A program made the position numbers and the translations under genes. Under the pieces are notes generated by a model. The model did not search any database and had not been told where the DNA came from. It saw only the letters and a list, made by a program, of their open reading frames with translations. From Deltaproteobacteria bacterium (lineage in GTDB: Bacteria; Myxococcota_A; Polyangia; Polyangiales; Ga0077539), in the NCBI GenBank assembly GCA_030694465.1, contig JAUXYJ010000039.1, forward strand, positions 28,083 through 92,082: 64,000 nucleotides of DNA. Reading direction: 5' to 3'. This document shows, in pieces, positions 25,983-34,600 of this stretch (the stretch's first letter is position 1; each line of letters starts with the position of its first letter).

Positions 25983-26833
25983 GCGAGCCTGCCCGACCCT
26001 CGATTGTCCCCACAGCGCCCTCGATCGCGCCAAAAGCCCCGCAGAAGTCGTTCTTTGAGCGAGCCACCCGTGGAAGCCGCGAGGTCCTTGAGCACATTGG
26101 CGCGATCAGCACGCTGCTCTGGGACACGATCCGCGCGACACCCAAGCGCCCTTTCGAGATGTATCAAGTGATTTATCAACTTGAACAGATGGGGGTCCGC
26201 TCGGTGACCATCGCGTCGATCACCGCGGTGTTTGTCGGCATGGTGATGACGGTACAATTCGCGTTCAGTCTTGAGCGCTTCGGAGCACGCGATTACGTGG
26301 GGCGCGTGGTGGGTCTGAGCATCACGCGCGAGCTTGCGCCTGCGCTCACTGCGCTCGTAGTGGGCTGCCGAATTGGTGCTGGGATCGCGGCCGAGCTGGG
26401 CTCGATGGCGGTCACCGAGCAGATCGACGCGATCCACGCGTTGGGGGCGGATCCGGTCAAGAAGCTGGTCGTCCCGCGGATGATCGCCTGCATCGTGTTG
26501 ATGCCGATTCTGTGCGTCTTCGCGGACGTGCTGGGCTTTGCCGCGGCGATGCTTGTCGCGTACGTGCAGTTCGGGACAAGCCCTTCGTTCTTCTATCGCT
26601 CGGGGTTGGACTCGGTCGAGATGTCCGACTTCTTGTCTGGAGTTCTCAAGACTCCCTTCTTTGGCGCCGAAATCGCACTCCTTGGGTGCTATCTCGGGAT
26701 GACCACGCGCGGCGGTACCGAAGGGGTCGGAAAGTCCACCACCCGCGCGGTCGTTGCGATCTCGGTCGCCGTGCTTTTGTCAGACTTTTTTCTTACCAAA
26801 TTGTTTATCTCGTTTGGACCGTCCGCAGGCTAA
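25979..26833 (+). CDS. mlaE: MlaE-family ABC transporter permease
   Basis: A protein of 284 residues with 5-6 membrane helices. The family core motif is fully visible: ELAPALTALVVGCRIGAGIAAELGSMAVTEQIDA, with LGADPVKKLVVPR and the C-terminal GGTEGVGKSTTRAVV (each quoted in part of the conserved block). It forms the membrane part of phospholipid transport between inner and outer membranes. The ATPase MlaF and MCE protein MlaD are not in the window, so they are encoded elsewhere. It is coupled to the lipoprotein upstream. The 158 bases downstream to the next gene show no strong hairpin. Confidence 0.95.
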   Translation: MSEPARPSIVPTAPSIAPKAPQKSFFERATRGSREVLEHIGAISTLLWDTIRATPKRPFEMYQVIYQLEQMGVRSVTIASITAVFVGMVMTVQFAFSLERFGARDYVGRVVGLSITRELAPALTALVVGCRIGAGIAAELGSMAVTEQIDAIHALGADPVKKLVVPRMIACIVLMPILCVFADVLGFAAAMLVAYVQFGTSPSFFYRSGLDSVEMSDFLSGVLKTPFFGAEIALLGCYLGMTTRGGTEGVGKSTTRAVVAISVAVLLSDFFLTKLFISFGPSAG

Positions 26834-26991
26834 AGACCTTGCTCGACATAACAGACTACGTGGTCTCGGTTGGGCTCGATCAATGCGCTTGCCACGAGCT
26901 CTCTCCTTGGGGTGTTCTTCACGATCTGTTGACCTGAACACCACGCAAGGACTGCGACGGCGTCAAGGCTTCAACGTGGAGAAGGTTCGCG

Positions 26992-28428
26992 ATGGCTTCT
27001 GACGACTCGAAGTATCTGTACGAACGTGGTCCATGGCCCCAGCCGGCGCCGCAGGCACCTGATCGCGCGACGCCCGCGGTGCTTCATTTGCCGGCGGACG
27101 AGACGCGCGACTGGAATTGGCACGTCGGGCTGCGCTACGTCAGCCAGATGCTGCTCGAGACTCCTCTCGCGTTGCTCTGGTCGCTACGAAACAAGGGACT
27201 CAAGCCTGTCAGTGACGCGCGCTTCACCGAGATTCTCTCGGACGGGATCATCGGGAAGTTTCTCTGCCCGACCCTCGACGCTGTGGACCGACGGCGGTTC
27301 GCGAATATCGTCGAAAGCAGCGAAAACCCTGATCGATTGTACAAGAGTGATTTCTCTCCGATGTCACTCATCGCGCCCGACGACGACAGCGCGACGGCTC
27401 CGACGGTCGTGCTCTGGGAGCGCGCACAGCCCACGAGCGGCGCGTACGTCTTGCGCGCGATCGCAGTGAACGAGCTTGTGTTTACTCCGTCAGATCACGT
27501 GTGTTGGGAGCTCGCCAAGCTCTTCGCGCTCCAGGGCGCGGGGGTGTGCACGACCCTGCTGACCCATCCGTTGCTCCACTTTCCATCCGACGCGGCCAAC
27601 GCGATTACCAAGACGTATTTGCCGCGTGGCCACCTGCTTCAGCAGCTGTTGTTACCTCATTTTAGGCTGCAACTTGGCGTCGACGACGCCGTGCTCCACG
27701 GCGGCGGGACCGTGCTCAAGCCAGGACAGATCTACGCACCGTATCCAGGCACGCTCTCTGAGCACATTGCGCTGGTCGATACGCTCTGGTCTGGGATGCG
27801 CCACGAGGACGAGAGCGAAAACAGCGCCTACCCAGCCTATCGCTTCCCACGCGAGGCTCGGACCTATCATTGCCCCTACGGGACGTTCTTGTCAGCGTAC
27901 TTCGATACCATTCTTGCGTTCACCCGCAAGGTCGTCGAGAAGATCCCGAAGAACGATCCGTTGGTCCGTGGCTGGGCAAAGCACATTGCGACTTGGATCA
28001 CTGGATTTCCTGGGGAAGACGAGATTTTCGAAGGCGACAATCTCGCGCGTGCGCTGACCTCGATGATTCATGACATCTCGATTGGTCACTCTGCGGATCA
28101 CTACTTGTACAGTCAGATCGATCAGCGTGAGGTCCCGTTTAAGCTCTGCGCTCCGATCCCCGACGGGAGCCAGACGCTGCCCATTGTGTATGGCTCTCTG
28201 GTGCGAATGGTCGACAACCTCCGTTATCGCATGTGCATGAAGATGTTCTTCAATCCGCACAACGTGACGCTGCTGATGGACGTCAACTATGGGTTTACAG
28301 ACTCTGATTTGCGCAAAGAAAATGCTGAGTTTATCAGCAATCTCCACGCGACCCAGCAGCGTCTGGTCAACCAGGGCCTGCGCCAGTACATCCCGCTTGC
28401 AGCGATCGCACCCAGTGTGCAGTTCTAG
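26992..28428 (+). CDS. lipoxygenase-fold protein with eroded iron site
   Basis: A protein of 478 residues matching the catalytic half of lipoxygenases: WELAK (172-176), LLTH (189-192), LPxxH (210-214), LLPHFR (220-225) then GGG, WAKHIATW (328-335), GHSADH (365-370) and a C-terminal IAPSVQF. In active enzymes two His on the central helix, a His-x3-Asn/His pair and the C-terminal Ile bind iron. Here His366 and His370 remain. The central-helix pair falls on GAGVCTT without His, and the terminal residue is Phe. A normal non-haem iron site is unlikely. It is followed after 27 bases by a V4R/DUF2378-like gene with a strong ribosome-binding site. Confidence 0.75.
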   Translation: MASDDSKYLYERGPWPQPAPQAPDRATPAVLHLPADETRDWNWHVGLRYVSQMLLETPLALLWSLRNKGLKPVSDARFTEILSDGIIGKFLCPTLDAVDRRRFANIVESSENPDRLYKSDFSPMSLIAPDDDSATAPTVVLWERAQPTSGAYVLRAIAVNELVFTPSDHVCWELAKLFALQGAGVCTTLLTHPLLHFPSDAANAITKTYLPRGHLLQQLLLPHFRLQLGVDDAVLHGGGTVLKPGQIYAPYPGTLSEHIALVDTLWSGMRHEDESENSAYPAYRFPREARTYHCPYGTFLSAYFDTILAFTRKVVEKIPKNDPLVRGWAKHIATWITGFPGEDEIFEGDNLARALTSMIHDISIGHSADHYLYSQIDQREVPFKLCAPIPDGSQTLPIVYGSLVRMVDNLRYRMCMKMFFNPHNVTLLMDVNYGFTDSDLRKENAEFISNLHATQQRLVNQGLRQYIPLAAIAPSVQF

Positions 28429-28455
28429 TCACCCGATGACGCCGAGGAGCCAGTG

Positions 28456-29031
28456 ATGGAGCTTGAAGGACGAGCCAAGGGGCTGCTGTTTAACTATCTC
28501 AGAGACTATCTTATTGCGGATTCAGGTGAGCAATCCTGGGAGCTCGCGCTTCATAGTCTCACGCCTACCGATCAAGAAACCCTCCAGGGGTTTATTCTGG
28601 CAGGAGGCTGGTACCCGGTACGAGTCTGGAATCGGATGATCGATTTTCAGATGGAAAAATCCAAAGATCCTGCTGCGGCCATGACAAAGTTCTGTACCTA
28701 CTTGGGCGATCGCGAGCTTAACTCACTCGTCAAAATGATGCTCAAGTTGGGATGGCCCGAGTTTCTCTTAAAGCGCACGGGCTTTCTCTGGAATCGCTAT
28801 TTCGATCAGGGTGTGTTTACCGCCGAAGAGCTCTCGACGCGCCAGTGGCGGCTTCGGTTGACCGCCCCAGCGTCCGAGACGATCTCCGTGGCGCGATTGA
28901 CCTGCGGGAGCGGCCCCGCCCCGTGGCTCGAACGAGGTCTGCACTTGTCGGGCACCCCTTCGGGCCGTGTTGAGCACACCAAGTGCCGCTGGGACGGCGG
29001 GCCCCACTGCGAGTTCATCGCGCACTGGTAG
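28456..29031 (+). CDS. DUF2378/V4R-like protein
   Basis: A protein of 191 residues. The ATG at 28456 has GAGGAG 6 bases upstream; the in-frame GTG at 28453 is too close to it. It has a helical bundle with YPVRVWNRMIDF and a beta-rich C-terminus ending in CRWDGGPHCEFIAHW. This is the layout of V4R small-molecule-binding domains and of the myxobacterial DUF2378 (TIGR02265) family. It probably binds a lipid or hydrophobic ligand and works with the lipoxygenase-like protein in the same operon. The exact family is uncertain. Confidence 0.7.
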   Translation: MELEGRAKGLLFNYLRDYLIADSGEQSWELALHSLTPTDQETLQGFILAGGWYPVRVWNRMIDFQMEKSKDPAAAMTKFCTYLGDRELNSLVKMMLKLGWPEFLLKRTGFLWNRYFDQGVFTAEELSTRQWRLRLTAPASETISVARLTCGSGPAPWLERGLHLSGTPSGRVEHTKCRWDGGPHCEFIAHW

Positions 29032-29040
29032 GCTCTAGGC

Positions 29041-29916
29041 TTAGCGCACCCGGACGAGCGCAAGTCGCTCGCGATTCCACACGGATTGTGAGCTCACTGC
29101 GGGCATCCATCGCGCGGCGAGCTCCTGGGTGCTCTCGTCATGGACTAGGCTCATGGCGTGCGCCTCTAGCATTGCCACAAGCGCGCTGGGCTCGAGCAGT
29201 CCTTCAAAGCGCTCTCCAATGGACTGCATGACCGCTTCAATGCGCTCTTGCCCACCGGACCAACGAGAGACCACCTCGCGTGGGACATAGGTGACCGACA
29301 ACATGCTCTTGGGGGCCGAGCGTGCCGCGATATTCGCGAACAGAGTCTGCAATGCATCGCGTTGCAGATACACGGTCACTCCTTCAAGAATCCATGCGGT
29401 GGGCTTGTCTCGGTCGTGCCCAGCGCTGGCGAGCGCGTCTTCGAGAGAGTCTTTCGCAAAGTCCACAGGAACAAAATCGATTGATCCAGCAATAAGCCTG
29501 TGCGAATCGATCATAGAGCGTTTGCGCTCTTGTGTCGCTGGGTAGTCTACTTCGAAGCAATGAGTGCCCTCAAGACAGGCGAGTCGCCAAGGTCTGGCGT
29601 CATAGCCAGCGCCAAGAGTCACCACTTGTGTGCACCCCGACGAGATCGCGTCGGCGAGCTGCTCGTCAATGGCGCGCGTGCGTAGCGCGACGTGCTCGCT
29701 CAGCCCAAAGGTCGCGGCTCGAAAGAGCTGTCGTGCGACCGAGGGCGAGAGGGACCACAGGGGCGCTGCGAGCTGCGACATTGCGCGCATCGGCGGGCTC
29801 AAAAGATCCGACGCGATGGCGTCCCCGGTGGGCGCATAGTCGGCCGGGGCCTCGCGATAGAGGGCGCGGCCAAGGGCGATGACGCGGGCTGTAAAGCTGG
29901 GTTTTCCGTCTTTCAT
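29041..29916 (-). CDS. class I SAM-dependent methyltransferase, LCMT/TIGR00027 type
   Basis: A protein of 291 residues. The SAM-binding loop is VVTLGAGYDARPWRL, and CFEVDYPATQERKR is the leucine-carboxyl-methyltransferase-family signature. DFVPVDFAKD and WILEGVTVYLQ complete the core. Bacterial members methylate small molecules such as carboxylates; the substrate is unknown. It follows the 29924-30355 membrane gene by 7 bases and is probably co-transcribed. It converges on the DUF2378-like gene. Confidence 0.93.
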   Translation of the reverse strand: MKDGKPSFTARVIALGRALYREAPADYAPTGDAIASDLLSPPMRAMSQLAAPLWSLSPSVARQLFRAATFGLSEHVALRTRAIDEQLADAISSGCTQVVTLGAGYDARPWRLACLEGTHCFEVDYPATQERKRSMIDSHRLIAGSIDFVPVDFAKDSLEDALASAGHDRDKPTAWILEGVTVYLQRDALQTLFANIAARSAPKSMLSVTYVPREVVSRWSGGQERIEAVMQSIGERFEGLLEPSALVAMLEAHAMSLVHDESTQELAARWMPAVSSQSVWNRERLALVRVR

Positions 29917-29923
29917 GGTCGAC

Positions 29924-30355
29924 TCAGACGAGGGTTAGGACGCGGAGCTCTGCGCCATCGACGAGCACCCGCGCGGTGCGGTCGCCAGAGGTATCTACTT
30001 CAACCTGAACCTCGTGTTTGTCCCACGAGGTCTTGAGCGCACGCGAGGGTTTAGTGCTCCAAGCGAGGGTGTCTACGAGCTCGTTTTCGACAAAGAGCCT
30101 CGCCCGCGCGGTGCCACGAACGAGCGCATAGATCAGCGAGATTGTGAGCGCGACGCTCATGCCAATGCTCAAGCGCTCGGGCCACTGAGAGAGCGTGATC
30201 GCGCTGTCACTCTGCGTGGCCCAACGCAGGACAAACCCTGCAGGCGTAAACGCGAGCGCCATCGCCACCGCGACGCGTGCAGCGGGGTCTTGGTCTACGG
30301 TGATCACTGCGGTCCGCCCCAGCACCGCGCACGCTGCATGTCCTGTCGAAGCCAT
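29924..30355 (-). CDS. hypothetical membrane protein
   Basis: A protein of 143 residues with two likely membrane helices: AVAMALAFTPAGFVLRWA and LSIGMSVALTISLIYALV. The C-terminal segment is soluble with alternating strands (KHEVQVEVDTSG, ARVLVDGAELRVLTLV). No recognised family. It is the first gene of a two-gene unit with the methyltransferase. Confidence 0.65.
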   Translation of the reverse strand: MASTGHAACAVLGRTAVITVDQDPAARVAVAMALAFTPAGFVLRWATQSDSAITLSQWPERLSIGMSVALTISLIYALVRGTARARLFVENELVDTLAWSTKPSRALKTSWDKHEVQVEVDTSGDRTARVLVDGAELRVLTLV

Positions 30356-30391
30356 TTGCGCAGACGATAGCGCACTGCGGATGCGAGCGGA

Positions 30392-31555
30392 CTAACGTGT
30401 CACTGCGATCGTAAAACGGCGACCGATGGAGCACTCGGCGACGTTGTATCGCTGCGTTAGCGTAGAGCCCGAGCAGCTGTCCCTGGCGGCGTCCATCCAC
30501 GAAGCAAAGTATGGAGACTCAGAGTCTTGGATACAAATCCGCCCCCAACGCACTCCGCGCGTCCAAGAGGTCTCACAGGCACCAGCAAATGACTCGTTTC
30601 CGTATCGCAACGTGCGTGCGCCAACATCAACGCCGTTGATCGTTGCGCTGGTCAACGGGTGGTCTGTTCCGTCCGTTGCAAAGGGGTTGTTCATGCGCCA
30701 CGGGTTCGGAATCGCGAAGACGGCAGTTGCGGTGCTTGGCCTGACGGGACTGCCCGGAGGAAGGACCGCGGACTCATAGGTCAGAACTCCCATCGTCTCA
30801 TTGCGGTACGCCATGAGAACCCGATTCGAACGCGCACCAAGAGCACGTGTCATCCTCCAATTGGGCAGAACATCTCCTGCAGCATCGGCAACTCCTCCAT
30901 CGCGAGACGAGCTCACATGGTTGAGACCCATGCTGTCAAAGACAACGGTCCACTGCTGGGCTGCCCCCCCGGCATTTGCAGGTGTGTCCATGTCACAGAA
31001 CATCACTTCCGGGGGTGTCATGGGATTGTCATCAAGGTCGAGAAGATATTCAGCACTCGGATAGAGTCGCTGCGACGCTTGATCAACACAATCCACGGGC
31101 GTGACACACTGGCCAGCACGACACACGGTAGCTCCAGGGCAGGGAGCGCAACTGGCGCCACAGCGCGTAACGAGATTTGTCTGACAAATCCCATCGCAGT
31201 ATGACTGGTTGGCCGGACACGACGTATCGAGCGGCACGTCGACCGGGGCGTCGGCCTCCCTGACATCCCTGACATCTCTGACATCACTGGCATCACTGGC
31301 ATCCATGGCGTCCGCCGCGTCCACCACGTCTGCGCTATCGATCGCGACATCTCCGTCCGCGAGCTCATCGGGCACATCGCGATCGATCACATTTTCGCTC
31401 ACGACATCCGCGTCTGCACCGACCTCGACGTCACGATCAACGACCGTCAGGTCTGGTTGATCGGAGTCACCACGTGCGTCGGGTGGGTTGTTCTGCGCAT
31501 GTGGGAGAGCACACGCAGAGGCGGAGAGAAGCAATGTAAAGTAGAGGCTCTTCAC
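30392..31555 (-). CDS. secreted lipoprotein with Asp-rich linker and fibrinogen-like segment
   Basis: A protein of 387 residues from the GTG at 31555 (signal SLYFTLLLSASAC); upstream GTG/TTG starts are possible. Behind the lipobox lies a run of about 90 residues made of Asp, Val, Ala and Arg, including VRDVRDVRE repeats. A Cys-rich module follows (CPANQSYCDGICQT, CGASCAPCPG). The C-terminal domain opens with a fibrinogen-like pattern (LDLDDNPMTPPEVMFCDMDT) and ends in paired Cys. It is probably displayed on the outer membrane, with the acidic linker as a spacer. Binding partner unknown. Confidence 0.75.
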   Translation of the reverse strand: MKSLYFTLLLSASACALPHAQNNPPDARGDSDQPDLTVVDRDVEVGADADVVSENVIDRDVPDELADGDVAIDSADVVDAADAMDASDASDVRDVRDVREADAPVDVPLDTSCPANQSYCDGICQTNLVTRCGASCAPCPGATVCRAGQCVTPVDCVDQASQRLYPSAEYLLDLDDNPMTPPEVMFCDMDTPANAGGAAQQWTVVFDSMGLNHVSSSRDGGVADAAGDVLPNWRMTRALGARSNRVLMAYRNETMGVLTYESAVLPPGSPVRPSTATAVFAIPNPWRMNNPFATDGTDHPLTSATINGVDVGARTLRYGNESFAGACETSWTRGVRWGRICIQDSESPYFASWMDAARDSCSGSTLTQRYNVAECSIGRRFTIAVTR

Positions 31556-31636
31556 GGAGCGGGAGCATATCACCAATCACCCACAGTGAAATTCTTTGCC
31601 TTGGTAGGCCAACGAACGAAGCGCTCCTGCGCAAGG

Positions 31637-34600
31637 TCACAGCAAGCGAAGAGGCACGGCGCCCGTCGTGAGCATGCCATCGGGCGCGACAAGGACGTTG
31701 GTCCGCTGTGCGACCCAGTGAGAAAAATCCTGCAAATTGGCTGGCGGAAGCGTGATGGTTGTGACCACTCCTTCGCGCGCGCCGCTCACAATCGCGAGAG
31801 AGTCTTCGCCCACACCAAGGGCGAGTGACTCTGTCGCGATCGCAGCCAGTCGAGGCAGTCTTCGCGGCGCGATCACATCTGCGGGCGATGACCAGCCTGG
31901 GTGCATGGCCCAGAGCGAACCTGCTTCACCAAGCGCGAGGGTCACGCCGCCGTCCAGCGCGTGTGGATCGTGCCCTTCACCCAGCGGACTGACGGCACAC
32001 ATCTGCTCGATACACTGGGCATACCAGAGCTGCCCCCCACGATCGCCCGCAACGAGCGCACGATGACCCACAAAGAGCAGGCGTTCGACAGACCGCGCAT
32101 CAAAGGTCGAGGGCGCGCTGGCGATCATCGTGAGACCTCCGAGCTCGGTGACCCCGAGGTGGCGCCCGCTCACCGCGAGCAATGGGTCCTGAAGGGCTAA
32201 GGCTCTTCCCGAAGTGAGCTCGCTGAATGTTCGGTAATTTCTAACGGTCCATCCCGACTCGTGCACATCCCGGAGCACCGTATCGCCACGCTCAGGGGCC
32301 GCGGCAATACGCTCTCCGTGTGCATCCAGAGCGACCGCGACGGGTACCCCATGCGCGAGCAGCTCGCCTTGCGCGACACGCTCAAGAGACAAATCCGCGA
32401 GGACCCCCGTCCCATCCGAGAGCCCCAAGAGAGCGCGCGAATTGTCGGCAAAAACAGCGACGGTCCGCGTCGCATAGTGACTCCACTGGGGCCCCGCGAG
32501 CGTGGGCGCGACCACAAACACTCCGAGCCCCTGTGCTGCCACCGCGACGGCCCCGGACGCGAGCACCGAGACGGCGGGCCTCCCGAGCTGCTGTGCACGC
32601 AGACGCTGGATCGACGAGAGATCTCGAGGCACCCACGTGCCCGAGCGAATCGTAAGCGACGGGTTTGCATACACGAGCAAATTTCCGAGCTGATCACGCA
32701 ACGCAATGCGACGTCCTTGTGGCTCGACGCTTGCGCCCTCGATCGCGACGCCGGTGACTCCCAGGGGCCCATCGAGGGCAAAGCTGCCGACAAGATCGAC
32801 CCTGTGTGTCCGCGGATTGCGCTGAAGTGTGCGGTCTTCGATGCGCGCCAGCACCCTCGGCGCGTCCCTCTGATTCGAGGTCGCTGTGGCGTCCGTCATG
32901 ATGCGCCGCTCACGCTCGGTCAACGCGCGCTCGTCGCCACTGGCGAGCGAAATGGCTCGTACAACGCTCGCAGACGCGGCACATAGCAGGGCGTCCGGGG
33001 TCAGCTCAAGTCGCTCGCAGTCGGCGGACACACCGCTGTTCTCGAGGCCACGATCGACCGCGATCCTGAGTGCCCGCCACTGGGTACGGACGTCCGCCGT
33101 CTGCCCCTCGCCGCGCGTCCCTACGAGCACTTGGTGACGGAGCGTGACCAGGACGACATCGCGGGCGACCATCTCAAGGCCCCACTCGCCGGAGGTCTTT
33201 GCGAAGAACAAACCACGGCGCAGAACGCGCAATCCTTCACGGCTGGCTGGCTGGCCACGATCCCAGATGGAGAGGGTGTCTGCGCCCACATCCAACACCA
33301 CCACGCGGTCGCCCGAGCTGCTCGTCGCGAGCACACTCCGCAGTGTTAAATCCCGCGCCAACACCTCTCGTCCGCGGATCTCGTCCCAGCGCATCAGCGA
33401 GCGCCCACGGTCGATCCAGTACAGCGTCGAGCCCCCCTCTGACGCCACGACAAAGTGCACTGCGCCAAGCGCCTCGACGGTGCGCACGGTGCCATGCACA
33501 AGATCCATCACGTGGATCTGCTCGCCCACTGCGCACACCGCCGTCGAGCCGTCTTCGCGAAGGTCGACGTTCGATGTGCAACGCACCCGCATCGCTACGC
33601 CCTGCCCGACCATTCCGAGCGCGAGCGCGCGCACGACCGGGGTCACTCGACCCAGCGCGCGCGAGGCGCTTACCAACCACGCGAGCGCGGCGCTCGGGTC
33701 ATCCTCGCGAAGCGCGTGAGCGGCGCTCAGCGCGCGGGCGTAGGCCTCACGGCGCGCGAGGGTCTCTACCGCAGCGAGCGTGTTGCGTGCGAGGAACTGC
33801 CCCTGAAGGGCGGCCGAGCGCCCCACCCCAAGGGCGACCGCAGAGCCCCCAAGTCCAGCCACTAAGAGCGAGACACCCAGGATGCGCGCACGCCGTTGAC
33901 GACGCTCACGTCGCTCGGACGCGAGCACAAAGGCTCGCTCATCTTGCGAGAGCGTGTCGTCGTAGACCTCGCGCCAACGCGCGACCTCGATGAGCAGCGC
34001 GCCGCGCCAGAGGAGCTCAGGGCGGCGCTCGGCAGACTTCCACGCGTGGACAGCCTCGCTGAGCTGCTCGTGCAGCGCGCGGTCTTCGCGTCCAGCGTCG
34101 ATCCACCCGCGGAGCTTGAGCCACGCGTGCGCCAGGGCCTCGTGCGTGATGGTGTAGCTCCCGCTCTCGCGGTCGCCCTCGCAGTGAATCAACCGTGCCC
34201 GCTCAAACGCGTCGAGCACGAGCGTGACAGAGGTCTCTTGCCCGAGCGCGACGGCCACCAGCTCGCTGTGGGTCGCATAGCGTCGTGTCCCATCGTTCGC
34301 GCACAGTCGCGTGAAGAGCAGGTGTGCGATCGATCGCTCCCCGCTCGCGAGGGCGTCGTAGACGGCGTCAGCGTGTGCGCCGAGAGCGCCTAACACGCCG
34401 CCGAGGGTCTGCCACGCATGTCGCGTGAGGAGCTTGCGGTCACGATCACGATGCTCCCACCAGGCGCGCAGCGCGAACGCAACCAGGGGCAAGGTCGCGG
34501 TACCTTCGCCTACGGAGCGGACAATTTCGTTAATAATTTCAATATCTTCGAAGGTATACCCGGCTTGCTTTGCGGGCGCGACGAGGGCCTCTCTTAGCAG

